A stretch of 28,846 nucleotides of DNA from Legionellaceae bacterium (GCA_030696465.1 JAUYSE010000052.1:1-28846); one strand, 5' to 3'; positions 1-8,620 are shown, counted from the first letter of the stretch. Notes: generated by a model not told the origin, from the sequence alone. Program-made: numbers and translations.

Positions 1-121
1 CACAGCAATTGAATTTTCGGCTAGGCGCAAGCGAGAGAGCCGAGGAAGTGTACATGCAGTACATGACCGATGGCGAGCGAGGTTGCAACAACGCCGAAAA
101 CTCAAGTGCGAAGAGTATATC
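1..121. repeat. Small palindromic repeat element, copy 1 (cut by window edge)
   Basis: This stretch matches 7441-7559 with one clear mismatch inside the element (A at 58, G at 7498) plus differences at the extreme end. The outer parts are inverted: the start motif ATTTTCGGC is mirrored by GCCGAAAAC near 94-103, and the element ends in AGAGTATATC, the complement of the GATATACTC that opens copy 2. The first ~8 bases of this copy lie outside the window. It resembles a non-autonomous MITE-like or structured intergenic element and contains no transposase. It ends about 30 bases before the -10 box of the next operon. Confidence 0.8.
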
Positions 122-127
122 TTTAAT

Positions 128-156
128 TTGTTCATTTTAAAATCCTAGCCTATACT
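128..156 (+). promoter_or_regulatory. Candidate sigma70 promoter for the ThDP enzyme operon
   Basis: TTGTTC at 128-133 and TATACT at 151-156 are separated by 17 bases, and the ATG at 186 lies 30 bases downstream. The -10 box is close to consensus; the -35 box matches only in its first half. The repeat element ends just upstream, so the promoter may be partly shaped by it. Read by eye, without support from expression data. Confidence 0.4.
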
Positions 157-185
157 GGAAGTATTCTCATCTGACGAAGCCTCTT

Positions 186-1826
186 ATGAATACCGCAGAC
201 CTATTATTACAGTGTTTAAAAGCGCATGGTGTCAACACGATGTACGGGGTTCCAGGAGAAGAAAATGCGGATGTGGTGATGGCGCTTTCTCATCAAAAAG
301 ATATTCAATTTATTACTTGTCGTCATGAGCAAACCGGGGCATTTATGGCGGAAATGCACGGTCGTTTGACGGGAATCCCAGGAATTTGCTTAGCTACTTT
401 GGGGCCTGGTGCCACCAATTTAACGACAGGGGTTGCCCAAGCAAATTTTGACGTAGCACCTTTGATTGCGATTATCGGACAAGGTAGCACGCATCGTTTG
501 CATAAGATGTCGCATCAAAATATAGATGCGATCGCGATGTTTAAACCGATTACTAAATGGGTGGTGTCGATTTTGTCTCCAGAGGTGCTGCCCGAAATTG
601 TAGCGAAAGCCTTTAAAATAGCAACCATGGGCTCTCCTGGTGCGGTGGTCATAGAATTGCCTGAAGATATTGCCGCTTTACCTGCGGATGGCTTGAAGCC
701 TTTGTGTTTTCAAACCCATACTTATGAAGAAACTCCCTCACTGGAGTTTATTCAGCGCTTTTTAGAATTATTCTCGAGAAGCAAAAAACCTTTAGTATTA
801 CTTGGTGAGGGCGCGGTACGTACAGAATGCGATGCGGTCTTGGCGACATTTTTAGAAAAAACGGGTTGTTATGCTGCTTATACGTTTATGGGAAAAGGCT
901 GCATAGGATTTCAGTATCCACGTTCATTGCATTGTGTCGGTCTTGGATTGAAAGATTTGGCGATAGAAGCATTTGAACAAGCCGATCTAGTGATTTGCAT
1001 TGGTTATAATATGATTGAATGGTCTCCATCTCAATGGAATATTGGGGTGCAAAAACATATTATTCATATTCATAGTTGCCCTGCAGAAATCGATGTAGCC
1101 TATCCAGCTGATTTAGAAATGATAGGCTATATTCCGAGTATATTAAGCAATGTACAACAAGTTTTTCCTCCGGAAATGCAAAAGAAAGACCCCTATTTTC
1201 ATGCAATTCAACAACGGGTAGAAAAAGATATTCGAGGAGATTCTGATGACTTACATTTTCCGATGAAACCTAAAACGATATTACGTATGCTGCGAGATAC
1301 ATTAGGAAAAGAAGATATACTAGTATCCGATGTGGGCGCACATAAAATGTGGGTGGCCAGGCAATATGGCGCGTATTATTCTAAAACCTGTTTTATTAGT
1401 AATGGGTTTTGCTCGATGGGCGGCAGTATTCCCGGTGCAGTGGAAGCAAAGCGCTTAAATCCACAAAAAAATGTAGTTGCTTTATGTGGAGATGGTGGTT
1501 TTGTCATGAGTATACAAGCTTTATTTACGGCGGTCTCGTTACAGGTACCCATTGTGGTGTTACTCTGGAATGATGATGCCTATGGTTTAATCGCCTGGAA
1601 GCAAAATATGCATTTTCATGCCCATGCGTTTACGGATCTCAATAATCCAGATTTAGCCGAGGTCGCAAAAAAAATAGGCTGTCATGCGCGTAAGATTGCG
1701 TCTGCTGAGCATTTTGTAGAAGATTTACGTTGGGCTTTGTCGCATCAAGATAAACCCACGGTTTTAGAGGTTCCTGTCGATTACTCTGAAAATATGAAAC
1801 TTTTTCATCATTTAGAGGCCAAATAA
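186..1826 (+). CDS. Acetolactate synthase-like ThDP-dependent enzyme
   Basis: A 546-residue thiamine-diphosphate enzyme of the acetolactate synthase/pyruvate decarboxylase superfamily. Visible: the N-terminal PYR domain with GVPGEEN (21-27) and the ThDP-activating glutamate in RHEQTGA (Glu48); a central FAD/Rossmann-like domain; and the C-terminal PP domain with the GDG...ND cofactor motif (GDG 435-437, Asn462-Asp463). Full-length for the family. Proteins with this GVPGEEN N-terminus are usually annotated as catalytic acetolactate synthase large subunits. No small regulatory subunit gene lies nearby, which argues against the biosynthetic IlvBN type. The aldehyde dehydrogenase gene begins 12 bases downstream, so the two are probably cotranscribed and may act on a shared keto-acid/aldehyde. 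The exact substrate is unresolved; another 2-keto-acid decarboxylase or carboligase is possible. Confidence 0.85.
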   Translation: MNTADLLLQCLKAHGVNTMYGVPGEENADVVMALSHQKDIQFITCRHEQTGAFMAEMHGRLTGIPGICLATLGPGATNLTTGVAQANFDVAPLIAIIGQGSTHRLHKMSHQNIDAIAMFKPITKWVVSILSPEVLPEIVAKAFKIATMGSPGAVVIELPEDIAALPADGLKPLCFQTHTYEETPSLEFIQRFLELFSRSKKPLVLLGEGAVRTECDAVLATFLEKTGCYAAYTFMGKGCIGFQYPRSLHCVGLGLKDLAIEAFEQADLVICIGYNMIEWSPSQWNIGVQKHIIHIHSCPAEIDVAYPADLEMIGYIPSILSNVQQVFPPEMQKKDPYFHAIQQRVEKDIRGDSDDLHFPMKPKTILRMLRDTLGKEDILVSDVGAHKMWVARQYGAYYSKTCFISNGFCSMGGSIPGAVEAKRLNPQKNVVALCGDGGFVMSIQALFTAVSLQVPIVVLLWNDDAYGLIAWKQNMHFHAHAFTDLNNPDLAEVAKKIGCHARKIASAEHFVEDLRWALSHQDKPTVLEVPVDYSENMKLFHHLEAK

Positions 1827-1838
1827 TAGGAGTGTAAA

Positions 1839-3206
1839 ATGCGAACGTTTACGACAATTAATCCCAGTACTGGGGCTCCGTTGGAAGAGTACCCCTTGAT
1901 TGATACAAAAAAACTAGAATTAACACTCCATCATGTAGAAAAAGCGCGACAAACTGCACTGCAAGCAGGGGTAGAAAAACGTGTCGCATGGACTTTACAA
2001 TTAGCTGCACTCTTAGAGAAAAAAGCGCAATCCTTAGCTCTGAAAATGACCCTTGAAATGGGTAAGCCGATTACACAGGCGTTGGCAGAAATTCAGAAAT
2101 GTCGTTTTTTATGTGAATATTATGCCGCGCAAGCGCCAGAGTTTTTAAGGCCGGAATATATCGAAACGAACCATAAAAAAAGTTATCGTTCGTTTGGTCC
2201 GGTAGGGCTTATTTTAGGAATTATGCCGTGGAACTTTCCTTTTTGGCAGGTCTTTCGCTTTGCGGTTCCCAATATTTTATTGGGTAATGGGGCCTTATTA
2301 AAACATGCACCGAATGTTACGGGATGTGCCATAACGATGGAAAAACTTTTTGTGGAAGCCGGATTTCCAAAAGGTCTTTTTACTAGTTTGATTATAGATG
2401 TAGATTTAGTTCCCGCGGTCATTCAACATCCTTTGGTGCAAGGTGTCACTTTAACGGGAAGTACGCGCGCAGGGCAAGCGGTTGGTTCTGAAGCCGGTCA
2501 AGCGATTAAGAAAGTGGTATTAGAGTTAGGCGGAAGCGATCCTTATCTGATTTTGGAAGATGCCGATATTGAAGCGGCGAGTCGTCATTGTGTACAGTCT
2601 CGTTTAAGCAATACAGGACAAGTCTGTATTGCCGCGAAACGTTTATTAGTGCATCGCAATATCCGCAAAGATTTTGAAGCGCAATTATTACATGACATGA
2701 AGCAATTTGTGCCCGGGGATCCCACGGAGCCTGGTACCACCATGGGGCCGATGGCCAGAGAAGACTTACGTCAAAATCTGCATCAGCAGGTACAAAGGGC
2801 AATAGCAGAGGGGGCACAACTCTGTGTCGGTGCTAAAATTCCAGATCGCCCAGGGTTTTATTATTTGCCTACCTTATTGACGCAGGTTAATCCTGGAAAC
2901 TGCGCTTTTGAAGAAGAGTTATTTGGTCCGGTACTCTGTGTGACCGAGATTGCTGATCTTGAGGAAGGGATTCAACTGGCCAATCAATCTATTTTTGGTT
3001 TAGGTGCGGCGGTTTTTACGAAAGACATAGAAAAAGGCGAGCGTATTGCCTTACAGTTAGATGCAGGTGCAGTTGCCGTGAATACTTTTGTGGCTTCTGA
3101 TCCACGTTTACCTTTTGGTGGCGTGAAACAATCAGGCTTTGGTCGTGAACTTTCGAAAGAAGGGATGCGTGAGTTCGCCAATGTGAAGACCATTATCGTA
3201 GGATAA
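1839..3206 (+). CDS. NAD(P)-dependent aldehyde dehydrogenase (succinate-semialdehyde type)
   Basis: A 455-residue member of the aldehyde dehydrogenase superfamily, oxidising an aldehyde to its acid with NAD(P). Seen: the cofactor-site motif MPWNFPFWQ, the GSTRAGQAVG glycine-rich segment, the general-base glutamate in LELGG (Glu229), the catalytic cysteine in SNTGQVC (Cys263) and the C-terminal EELFGPV motif. Length fits the GabD/Sad-like class of about 455-460 residues. A good Shine-Dalgarno (AGGAG) stands before ATG 1839. It sits 12 bases behind the acetolactate synthase-like gene and 3 bases ahead of a membrane-protein gene, so all three look like one operon. The substrate cannot be read from the sequence; succinate semialdehyde is the usual family assignment. 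Confidence 0.88.
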   Translation: MRTFTTINPSTGAPLEEYPLIDTKKLELTLHHVEKARQTALQAGVEKRVAWTLQLAALLEKKAQSLALKMTLEMGKPITQALAEIQKCRFLCEYYAAQAPEFLRPEYIETNHKKSYRSFGPVGLILGIMPWNFPFWQVFRFAVPNILLGNGALLKHAPNVTGCAITMEKLFVEAGFPKGLFTSLIIDVDLVPAVIQHPLVQGVTLTGSTRAGQAVGSEAGQAIKKVVLELGGSDPYLILEDADIEAASRHCVQSRLSNTGQVCIAAKRLLVHRNIRKDFEAQLLHDMKQFVPGDPTEPGTTMGPMAREDLRQNLHQQVQRAIAEGAQLCVGAKIPDRPGFYYLPTLLTQVNPGNCAFEEELFGPVLCVTEIADLEEGIQLANQSIFGLGAAVFTKDIEKGERIALQLDAGAVAVNTFVASDPRLPFGGVKQSGFGRELSKEGMREFANVKTIIVG

Positions 3207-3209
3207 GCC

Positions 3210-4235
3210 ATGAAAAAAACCGACAATTATCTAGAAAAAGCGGTACAGCAGGGTATTATCTCAGAAGCCCAGCGTGGCGCGATTGAAGCTTTATCAAATG
3301 CACACGTGAAAACAGATACGGTGTTAGATTTTAGTCGGGTGATTTATCTGCTCGGAGCGGTGCTCGCCTTGGTGGCCACCTGGACTTTTCTATTAAAAGC
3401 TATTGAGCAACAGGATGGTTGGGCTTTGATGGGTTCTGCGTTGGGGTATATGAGTCTGGGTTTTTGGGGGGTTGATGCGTTCTATAATAGAAAGGCAGAT
3501 TTCGCCGCGCGTTGTTTAGGGATATTTGTAATAGCACTTGCCCCGGCAGCAGTGTTTGGCTTTATTTTAGTGGTTTTTGGATATCAGCCTTGGTCTTTTT
3601 TTGATGATTCACAAACTGGACTCTCACGTTCTTTTTGTATGGAGCTGAGTGCCATACTGGTGGCTTGGGCTATGTATTATCGTTATCGATATACGGTTTT
3701 TTTATCACCCTTGGTATTTACATTCGGATTATTAATTCTCAATCAAACCGAACAGGTTCATCATTGGGATATTAGTACCTGGCAAACACGTGCTCTTTTA
3801 CAGAGCGTGGGTTTTGCGATGATATTGACAGCTTGGGGCGTCGACATATATACCTGCTTTCAAAGGAAAGAGTCATTTTGGGGATATTTTTGGGGTGGAT
3901 TTATGCTGACGGTCGCGTTTTTCTGTGCACCGAATGCGAGTCTCGGACTTTTCCTAAATTGTATGAAAAGTATTGGTTTATTTGTCTTGGGTCTTTTATG
4001 GTTACGTAAAATATTGGCATTTTGGGGGGCAGTAGGAGTAGGCTATTATTTGACAAATACCTTTTCGGGAGTGTTGGGGCTTTCGTTGTTGTTAGCGGGA
4101 TTAGGCGGAATGTTAATACTCTTGGGTTGGTGTTGGGAGCGTTTTGCGGTAGTCGGGGTATATCGAGTGATGCATTATTGCCCGCAGCGCATGCGACGGT
4201 GTTTTCCGCCGCAGTTTTTTGCTGCGCCCGTATAG
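3210..4235 (+). CDS. Polytopic membrane protein of unknown function (DUF2157-like)
   Basis: A 341-residue protein with a soluble N-terminal stretch of about 45 residues (LEKAVQQGIISEAQRGAIEAL, an amphipathic helix pair) followed by roughly nine to ten hydrophobic segments. The arrangement resembles predicted integral membrane proteins of the DUF2157 type; I do not recognise a biochemical function. Only three bases separate it from the aldehyde dehydrogenase stop, so it is probably translated from the same message. The C-terminus ends in a short basic tail (MRRCFPPQFF). Its stop lies 8 bases from the stop of the convergent phosphomannomutase gene. Confidence 0.7.
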   Translation: MKKTDNYLEKAVQQGIISEAQRGAIEALSNAHVKTDTVLDFSRVIYLLGAVLALVATWTFLLKAIEQQDGWALMGSALGYMSLGFWGVDAFYNRKADFAARCLGIFVIALAPAAVFGFILVVFGYQPWSFFDDSQTGLSRSFCMELSAILVAWAMYYRYRYTVFLSPLVFTFGLLILNQTEQVHHWDISTWQTRALLQSVGFAMILTAWGVDIYTCFQRKESFWGYFWGGFMLTVAFFCAPNASLGLFLNCMKSIGLFVLGLLWLRKILAFWGAVGVGYYLTNTFSGVLGLSLLLAGLGGMLILLGWCWERFAVVGVYRVMHYCPQRMRRCFPPQFFAAPV

Positions 4236-4237
4236 AA

Positions 4238-4257
4238 CTATCCCTAAAAAGGGATAG
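4238..4257. terminator. Stem-loop between convergent genes
   Basis: CTATCCCT (4238-4245) pairs perfectly with AGGGATAG (4250-4257) around a four-base A loop, exactly where the two convergent operons meet. It overlaps the last codons of the leftward gene. Neither strand has a clear T-tract after the stem, so intrinsic termination is uncertain; it could also act as a 3'-end stabiliser. Confidence 0.35.
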
Positions 4258-5656
4258 CTAAGTCCGGCAGAATACGCTGCATCTCTCGTTTAAAAATTCT
4301 TTGAATATCTTCAAGACTTGCGAGATCTAAAGCTTCAAAACGTGCAGTGACGCAAGGCGTGGTATTGGACGCACGGAGCAGACCCCAGCCACGTTCAAAA
4401 GCAACCCGCAAACCATCAATGGTAATATGCTCTGTACTGTCGAATTGTCCTTGTTCGCGCAGTTTTTCAATAAAAGCAAATTTGTGTTCATCTTCCATGG
4501 TGATTTGAATTTCAGGCGTAGATACCCGTTTTGGAATACTTGCAAATTGCTCTGCGACACTTTCGGGTTTAAGAGAGAGCAACTCAAGGAGTCGACAGGC
4601 GCTAAATAAAGCATCATCAAAGCCATACCAGCGGTCTTGAAAAAAGATATGCCCACTCATTTCGCCTGCTAATAAAGCCCCTTTCTCTTTCATGATGCGT
4701 TTGACGATAGAATGTCCGGTAGGGCACATGTGTGGGATGCCGCCTTGCGCGTTGATGCTATCGGCGAGATCTTGCGTGCATTTGACATCAAAGACGATAG
4801 TTGCTTGGGGGTGTTCGGCCAACAAAGCTTGTGCAAAAAATAAGAGTAAACGATCTGGGTAAATCATTTCACCCGTATTGGTGACGACGCCGAGTCGGTC
4901 ACCGTCGCCATCAAAGGCTAAGCCAATATCTGCTTGATGTATGCGTACGGCTTCTTTCAGATCAACTAGATTTTTTTCTTGCGTGGGATCTGGGTGGTGA
5001 TTGGGAAAATGACCATCCACTTCAGTATAGAGTGGGATGACACGTGCGCCTAAGCGTTCGAGTACGGCGGGCACAGTGACACCGGCAACACCATTGCCAC
5101 AATCGACAACCACCGTCATAGGGCGCGCAAAATGAATACGCTCTACAATAGTTTGTGAATAGTCCGGTAGGACTTCTACAGAATGCAGGGTTCCAGGGAC
5201 TGCTGCGGGCAAAACCCCTTGTTGCATACGGGTGTATAAGTTTTCAATGTCCGCTTGGGCTAAAGTGTTGCCCGCTAAAACCATTTTAATGCCATTATAG
5301 GCGGAAGGGTTATGGCTACCGGTGATCATTACTCCAGAATCAATAGGGTTCATCGGTGGATTTTTGCAAGGAACCTTTGTTGCGAAGTACATAACCGGAG
5401 TAGGGACCATGCCTAGGTCAAAAACGCGCATACCGCCATCCAGCAAACCTTGCTGTAATGCTTGTGCTAATGAAGGACTGGTTAAACGGCCATCTTGTGC
5501 AAGAAAAACATCTTGTCGCTGTAAATCTTGCAGTGTAGCGGCTAAAGTTAAACCAATAGTATAAAAGGCATCCTCTGAAAATTCAGGATGAATAATGCCT
5601 CGAATATCATAAGCACGAAAGACTTGTTCTGATACTTTACAAATTTGGTATTGCAT
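4244..5656 (-). CDS. algC: Phosphomannomutase/phosphoglucomutase (AlgC/ManB-like)
   Basis: A 470-residue alpha-D-phosphohexomutase interconverting hexose 6- and 1-phosphates (mannose or glucose), which feeds GDP-mannose/UDP-glucose and so LPS sugars. All four family motifs are visible: the N-terminal RAYDIRG (14-20), the phosphoserine loop TGSHNP (Ser114), the metal loop DGDGDR (249-254), the sugar-specificity loop GEMSGH (331-336), and the phosphate-binding RASNTTP (428-434). Length equals bacterial AlgC (about 460-470). Its ATG directly abuts the dut stop (TAAATG), so translation is probably coupled within the coaBC-dut operon. Other possible names are manB or pgm; the GEMSGH type usually accepts both mannose and glucose phosphates. 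Confidence 0.92.
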   Translation of the reverse strand: MQYQICKVSEQVFRAYDIRGIIHPEFSEDAFYTIGLTLAATLQDLQRQDVFLAQDGRLTSPSLAQALQQGLLDGGMRVFDLGMVPTPVMYFATKVPCKNPPMNPIDSGVMITGSHNPSAYNGIKMVLAGNTLAQADIENLYTRMQQGVLPAAVPGTLHSVEVLPDYSQTIVERIHFARPMTVVVDCGNGVAGVTVPAVLERLGARVIPLYTEVDGHFPNHHPDPTQEKNLVDLKEAVRIHQADIGLAFDGDGDRLGVVTNTGEMIYPDRLLLFFAQALLAEHPQATIVFDVKCTQDLADSINAQGGIPHMCPTGHSIVKRIMKEKGALLAGEMSGHIFFQDRWYGFDDALFSACRLLELLSLKPESVAEQFASIPKRVSTPEIQITMEDEHKFAFIEKLREQGQFDSTEHITIDGLRVAFERGWGLLRASNTTPCVTARFEALDLASLEDIQRIFKREMQRILPDLAIPF

Positions 5657-6109
5657 TTATTGTCTCCCTGAGCTGCCAAATCCGCCGGCGGCACGTTCTG
5701 TTGCTTCAAAATCTTCTACCAAGCGAAACTCGGGATGTGCTACTGGCAGAAAAATCAACTGCGCAATGCGATCGCCTGGCTCGATGGTGAAATGATCGGC
5801 ACCTCTATTCCAACAAGAAATACGTAATTCGCCTTGATAATCAGAATCGATTAATCCGACCAAATTACCGAGGACGATACCGTGTTTATGACCTAAGCCA
5901 GAGCGGGGTAAAATAACTGCCGCGTATTCTGGGTTTTGTACATAAATAGCAAGACCCGTCGGAATCAAGAAAGTTTCTTGTGGTGAAAGCGTCAGTGGTT
6001 CGTCTATGCACGCGCGTAAATCGAGCCCCGCAGCACCGGCGGTAGCATATTGCGGCAAGCCCCAAGTACACACTTTAGGATTCAATATTTTGATGTCTAC
6101 ATGTAACAT
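5657..6109 (-). CDS. dut: dUTP diphosphatase (dUTPase)
   Basis: A 150-residue trimeric dUTPase that hydrolyses dUTP to dUMP and pyrophosphate, keeping uracil out of DNA and supplying dTMP synthesis. All five conserved motifs are present in order: AGLDLRA (27-33), PRSGLG (68-73), GLIDSDYQGE with the catalytic Asp90, GDRIAQLI (112-119) and the C-terminal P-loop-like RAAGGFGSSG (139-148). The start is taken at ATG 6109 because an AAGGA Shine-Dalgarno precedes it and homologous proteins begin at MLHVDIK-type sequences; the frame stays open 34 codons further upstream but that part is antisense-like coaBC sequence. It overlaps the 3' end of coaBC by 35 bases. Confidence 0.95.
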   Translation of the reverse strand: MLHVDIKILNPKVCTWGLPQYATAGAAGLDLRACIDEPLTLSPQETFLIPTGLAIYVQNPEYAAVILPRSGLGHKHGIVLGNLVGLIDSDYQGELRISCWNRGADHFTIEPGDRIAQLIFLPVAHPEFRLVEDFEATERAAGGFGSSGRQ

Positions 6110-7325
6110 GGTGGGTTCCTTCAGTAATAAGAAATTCAGCAATTTTTTGTATAATCGCTGCGGCAATTCTTGTTTTATGCATAATCGGTACGGAGGTGAG
6201 CGTTTTATCACTGATGATAGTGATAGCTTGTGCGTCTACTTCAAATCCACAGTCAATGCCGACTTGATTTGCAATAATCATCTGCAAGCCTTTTTTATTT
6301 TTTTTATCTTTGGCATGTTTCAATAGATTTTGGGTTTCGGCGGCAAAGCCGACCACGTATGCGGCTTTATCTAATTCGACTAAGGTTTTAACGATATCTG
6401 GGTTTTGCTGTAGCGTCAGATTTTCAATATTCTCTTTTTTAATTTTCTGATCTACTGCGTTTTCTGGGCGATAATCACTGACGGCGGCACTGGCAATGAC
6501 TATCATCCCAGTTTGTAAATGCTGAACAGCAGCTGCTTGCATTTCAAGTGCGGTTTCTACGGGGATAAAGTGTACACCAGGGGGGGGTATCAGAGCACTT
6601 GGTCCACTAATGAGTGTGACTTCGGCACCGGCTAAACGTGCTGCTCTTGCAAGTGCATAGCCCATTTTTCCGGAACTTCGATTACTGATAAAACGCACGG
6701 GATCCCAAGCCTCACGAGTGGGGCCTGCGGTAATTAACACTTTTTTACCTTGCAGTAATCCGGCAATAGAGAGCAGGCGTAGATCTTCTAGAATGTGTTC
6801 AGGCTCGCGCATGCGGCCTTCTCCCTCATCGCCACAAGCTTGAGAACCGGCGTCTGGGCCTAAAATAATAACGCCACGTGACTGTAAAATAGCGATATTG
6901 GCTTGAGTAGCGGGATGTTCCCACATATGTTTGTTCATAGCGGGGCATACCACGACAGGAATACCATGTGCGGCTAAATAGAGGGTAGGTAATAGATCGT
7001 CAGCAATACCGTGCGCCATTTTAGCCAAAATATTTGCCGAGGCGGGGGCAATCAGCAGAACATTGGCCCAACGCGCGAGCTCTATATGCCCCATAGCGCC
7101 TTCTGCGTTGGGGTCACAGAGATCAGTCCGCACCTCAAAGCCACTGAGAGCCTGAAACGTTAAGGGAGTAACAAACTGGGTGGCATTTTTAGTCATGACA
7201 ACACGTACCTTGGCTCCAAGTTTCGCCAGCAAGCGCACTAGATTGGCAGATTTATAGGCTGCAATGCCACCACTTATTCCAAGCAATATATTTTGATTCT
7301 GAAAGTCAGGTATCATGCCTTGCAT
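6075..7325 (-). CDS. coaBC: Bifunctional phosphopantothenoylcysteine decarboxylase/synthetase (CoaBC)
   Basis: A fused coenzyme A biosynthesis enzyme. The N-terminal flavoprotein half (CoaC) decarboxylates phosphopantothenoylcysteine: seen are the FMN-site LGISGGIAAYK, the catalytic histidine in GAMGHIELARWA and the substrate-recognition PAMNKHMWEHPA. The C-terminal half (CoaB) makes that compound from CTP, phosphopantothenate and cysteine: seen are GPTREAWDPVRFISNRSSG and the DQKIKK lysine region. I prefer the start at 7325 (MQGMIPDF), which has AAGG six bases ahead. ATG 7358 is in frame but lacks a Shine-Dalgarno, and ATG 7316 is too close to one. The last 11 codons overlap the start of dut by 35 bases. 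The coaBC-dut linkage is conserved across gammaproteobacteria. Confidence 0.93.
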   Translation of the reverse strand: MQGMIPDFQNQNILLGISGGIAAYKSANLVRLLAKLGAKVRVVMTKNATQFVTPLTFQALSGFEVRTDLCDPNAEGAMGHIELARWANVLLIAPASANILAKMAHGIADDLLPTLYLAAHGIPVVVCPAMNKHMWEHPATQANIAILQSRGVIILGPDAGSQACGDEGEGRMREPEHILEDLRLLSIAGLLQGKKVLITAGPTREAWDPVRFISNRSSGKMGYALARAARLAGAEVTLISGPSALIPPPGVHFIPVETALEMQAAAVQHLQTGMIVIASAAVSDYRPENAVDQKIKKENIENLTLQQNPDIVKTLVELDKAAYVVGFAAETQNLLKHAKDKKNKKGLQMIIANQVGIDCGFEVDAQAITIISDKTLTSVPIMHKTRIAAAIIQKIAEFLITEGTHHVTCRHQNIES

Positions 7326-7432
7326 TACGCGCCTTTTTGTAGGTAACGAGCTGTGCATAGTATATATTTTTTACTATGAGATTAAAAGGGTAGAGAATGC
7401 CGGTGCAGGGCCTACGCATGAGTGCCGGTGTT

Positions 7433-7559
7433 GATATACTCACAGCAATTGAATTTTCGGCTAGGCGCAAGCGAGAGAGCCGAGGAAGTGTACATGCGGT
7501 ACATGACCGATGGCGAGCGAGGTTGCAACAACGCCGAAAACTCAAGTGCGAAGAGTATA
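7433..7559. repeat. Small palindromic repeat element, copy 2 (complete)
   Basis: About 127 bp, opening GATATACTC and closing with an imperfect inverse (GAGTATAG); ATTTTCGGC near the left is mirrored by GCCGAAAAC near the right, and the middle carries TGTACATG/GTACATGA. The whole element could fold into a long imperfect hairpin. It is in the same orientation as the copy at 1-121. It lies between the coaBC start and the tRNA promoter and encodes no protein of its own. MITE-like; no certain target duplication was found. Confidence 0.8.
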
Positions 7560-7576
7560 GCTGAGATTTTTAAAAA

Positions 7577-7612
7577 TTGACGGCTAGATTTTTGAAAAGA
7601 GTATGGTATACT
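7577..7612 (+). promoter_or_regulatory. Candidate tRNA promoter
   Basis: TTGACG at 7577-7582 stands before TATGGT (7602-7607) with a 19-base gap and before an overlapping TATACT (7607-7612). Neither spacing is ideal, so which hexamer is used is not settled. The element ends 46 bases before the mature tRNA 5' end. Confidence 0.4.
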
Positions 7613-7658
7613 TCATGCGCGCAGTTAAATCACGCGTCGTCGTTATACCAAAATAGAA

Positions 7659-7735
<77 letters not shown>

Positions 7736-7825
7736 TTAAAATCAAGTGGTTACAAAATATGCGGTGTAAAAACAGAACAAACAACCCCTCTCATGGGACA
7801 CTTTTGAGACACCCAGAGATAACAA

Positions 7826-8620
7826 ATGGCGATAAGTCACAGCAATAGGGAACCATCCAACAGATACTTTAAATTAAATAATATTCTGCATTGTTTATTT
7901 TGGAGTATGTGTCTGCTCATCAATTGTTCTGCTTATGCTTCTTGTAAACTTCCCAAAGGCTTTACTTATCTCAGAGATGTAGATAATTCTATTGATCAAA
8001 CAATTTCCTTCGCCACATCGGATAATTGTATTGGGCATCCTTTGGCCGGCTATGAAGCGCAAGAGGCTATTTGCACTTTAGCTTTGGCAAAAGAATTAAA
8101 AAAAGTACAAAATAGCCTTAAAAAAATAAACCCATATTATTCATTAAGTATATTAGATATTTATCGACCAACTGACGCTGTAAAAGACATTATTAATTGG
8201 GCCAAGGATAAAGATGATATTAAAACCAAACAACGCTGTTACCCTGATTTAGATAAAAGCGAATTATTAGGTGACTATGTTGCTTCGGTGAAATCCGCAC
8301 ACAGCAGAGGCAGTACAGTCGACATTATTATTCTCGATACTCGAACTAAACAACCGCTAGATTTCGGCCCTCGTTTCTTCGGCAAGTATGTGCACGTCAA
8401 CTACTCCGGACTTACTCCCATACAAAAAGAAAATCGATTAATGCTCCGAAATTTGATGATCAAACATCACTTCAAGCCTTATGACAAAGAGTTTTGGCAT
8501 TTTACATTGCTAAACGAGCCATTCCCTCAAACACAATTCAATTTTAAAATTTGTAATCCTCTTTCAATACAGGGAGAACATCCAATGACTGATGCATCAG
8601 ATAATAATCAGCTACAATAA
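7826..8620 (+). CDS. Exported VanX/DdpX-like D-alanyl-D-alanine dipeptidase (peptidase M15D)
   Basis: A 264-residue zinc peptidase. The zinc and catalytic residues of the M15 family are visible: SAHSRGSTVD (His159, Asp166), the EFWH motif (catalytic Glu222, third zinc ligand His225) and an arginine in the IYRP motif (Arg114) matching the transition-state arginine of VanX. The N-terminus has a long basic/polar leader followed by a hydrophobic run and an AYAS site near residue 38, suggesting export to the periplasm. In Gram-negative bacteria such enzymes hydrolyse D-Ala-D-Ala from peptidoglycan turnover rather than giving glycopeptide resistance. It stands alone, without vanH/vanA-like partners, just right of the tRNA. 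The start may lie slightly further in. Confidence 0.82.
   Translation: MAISHSNREPSNRYFKLNNILHCLFWSMCLLINCSAYASCKLPKGFTYLRDVDNSIDQTISFATSDNCIGHPLAGYEAQEAICTLALAKELKKVQNSLKKINPYYSLSILDIYRPTDAVKDIINWAKDKDDIKTKQRCYPDLDKSELLGDYVASVKSAHSRGSTVDIIILDTRTKQPLDFGPRFFGKYVHVNYSGLTPIQKENRLMLRNLMIKHHFKPYDKEFWHFTLLNEPFPQTQFNFKICNPLSIQGEHPMTDASDNNQLQ

Noticed and set aside
4022..4261. A second frame inside the end of the membrane-protein gene
   Set aside because: Overlaps an evident membrane protein in another frame, with no ribosome site and no recognisable motif; a shadow frame.
7306..7545. A 79-codon leftward frame over the repeat element and the coaBC start region
   Set aside because: It runs through a non-coding repeat and shows no family features or ribosome site; the same repeat makes similar chance frames.
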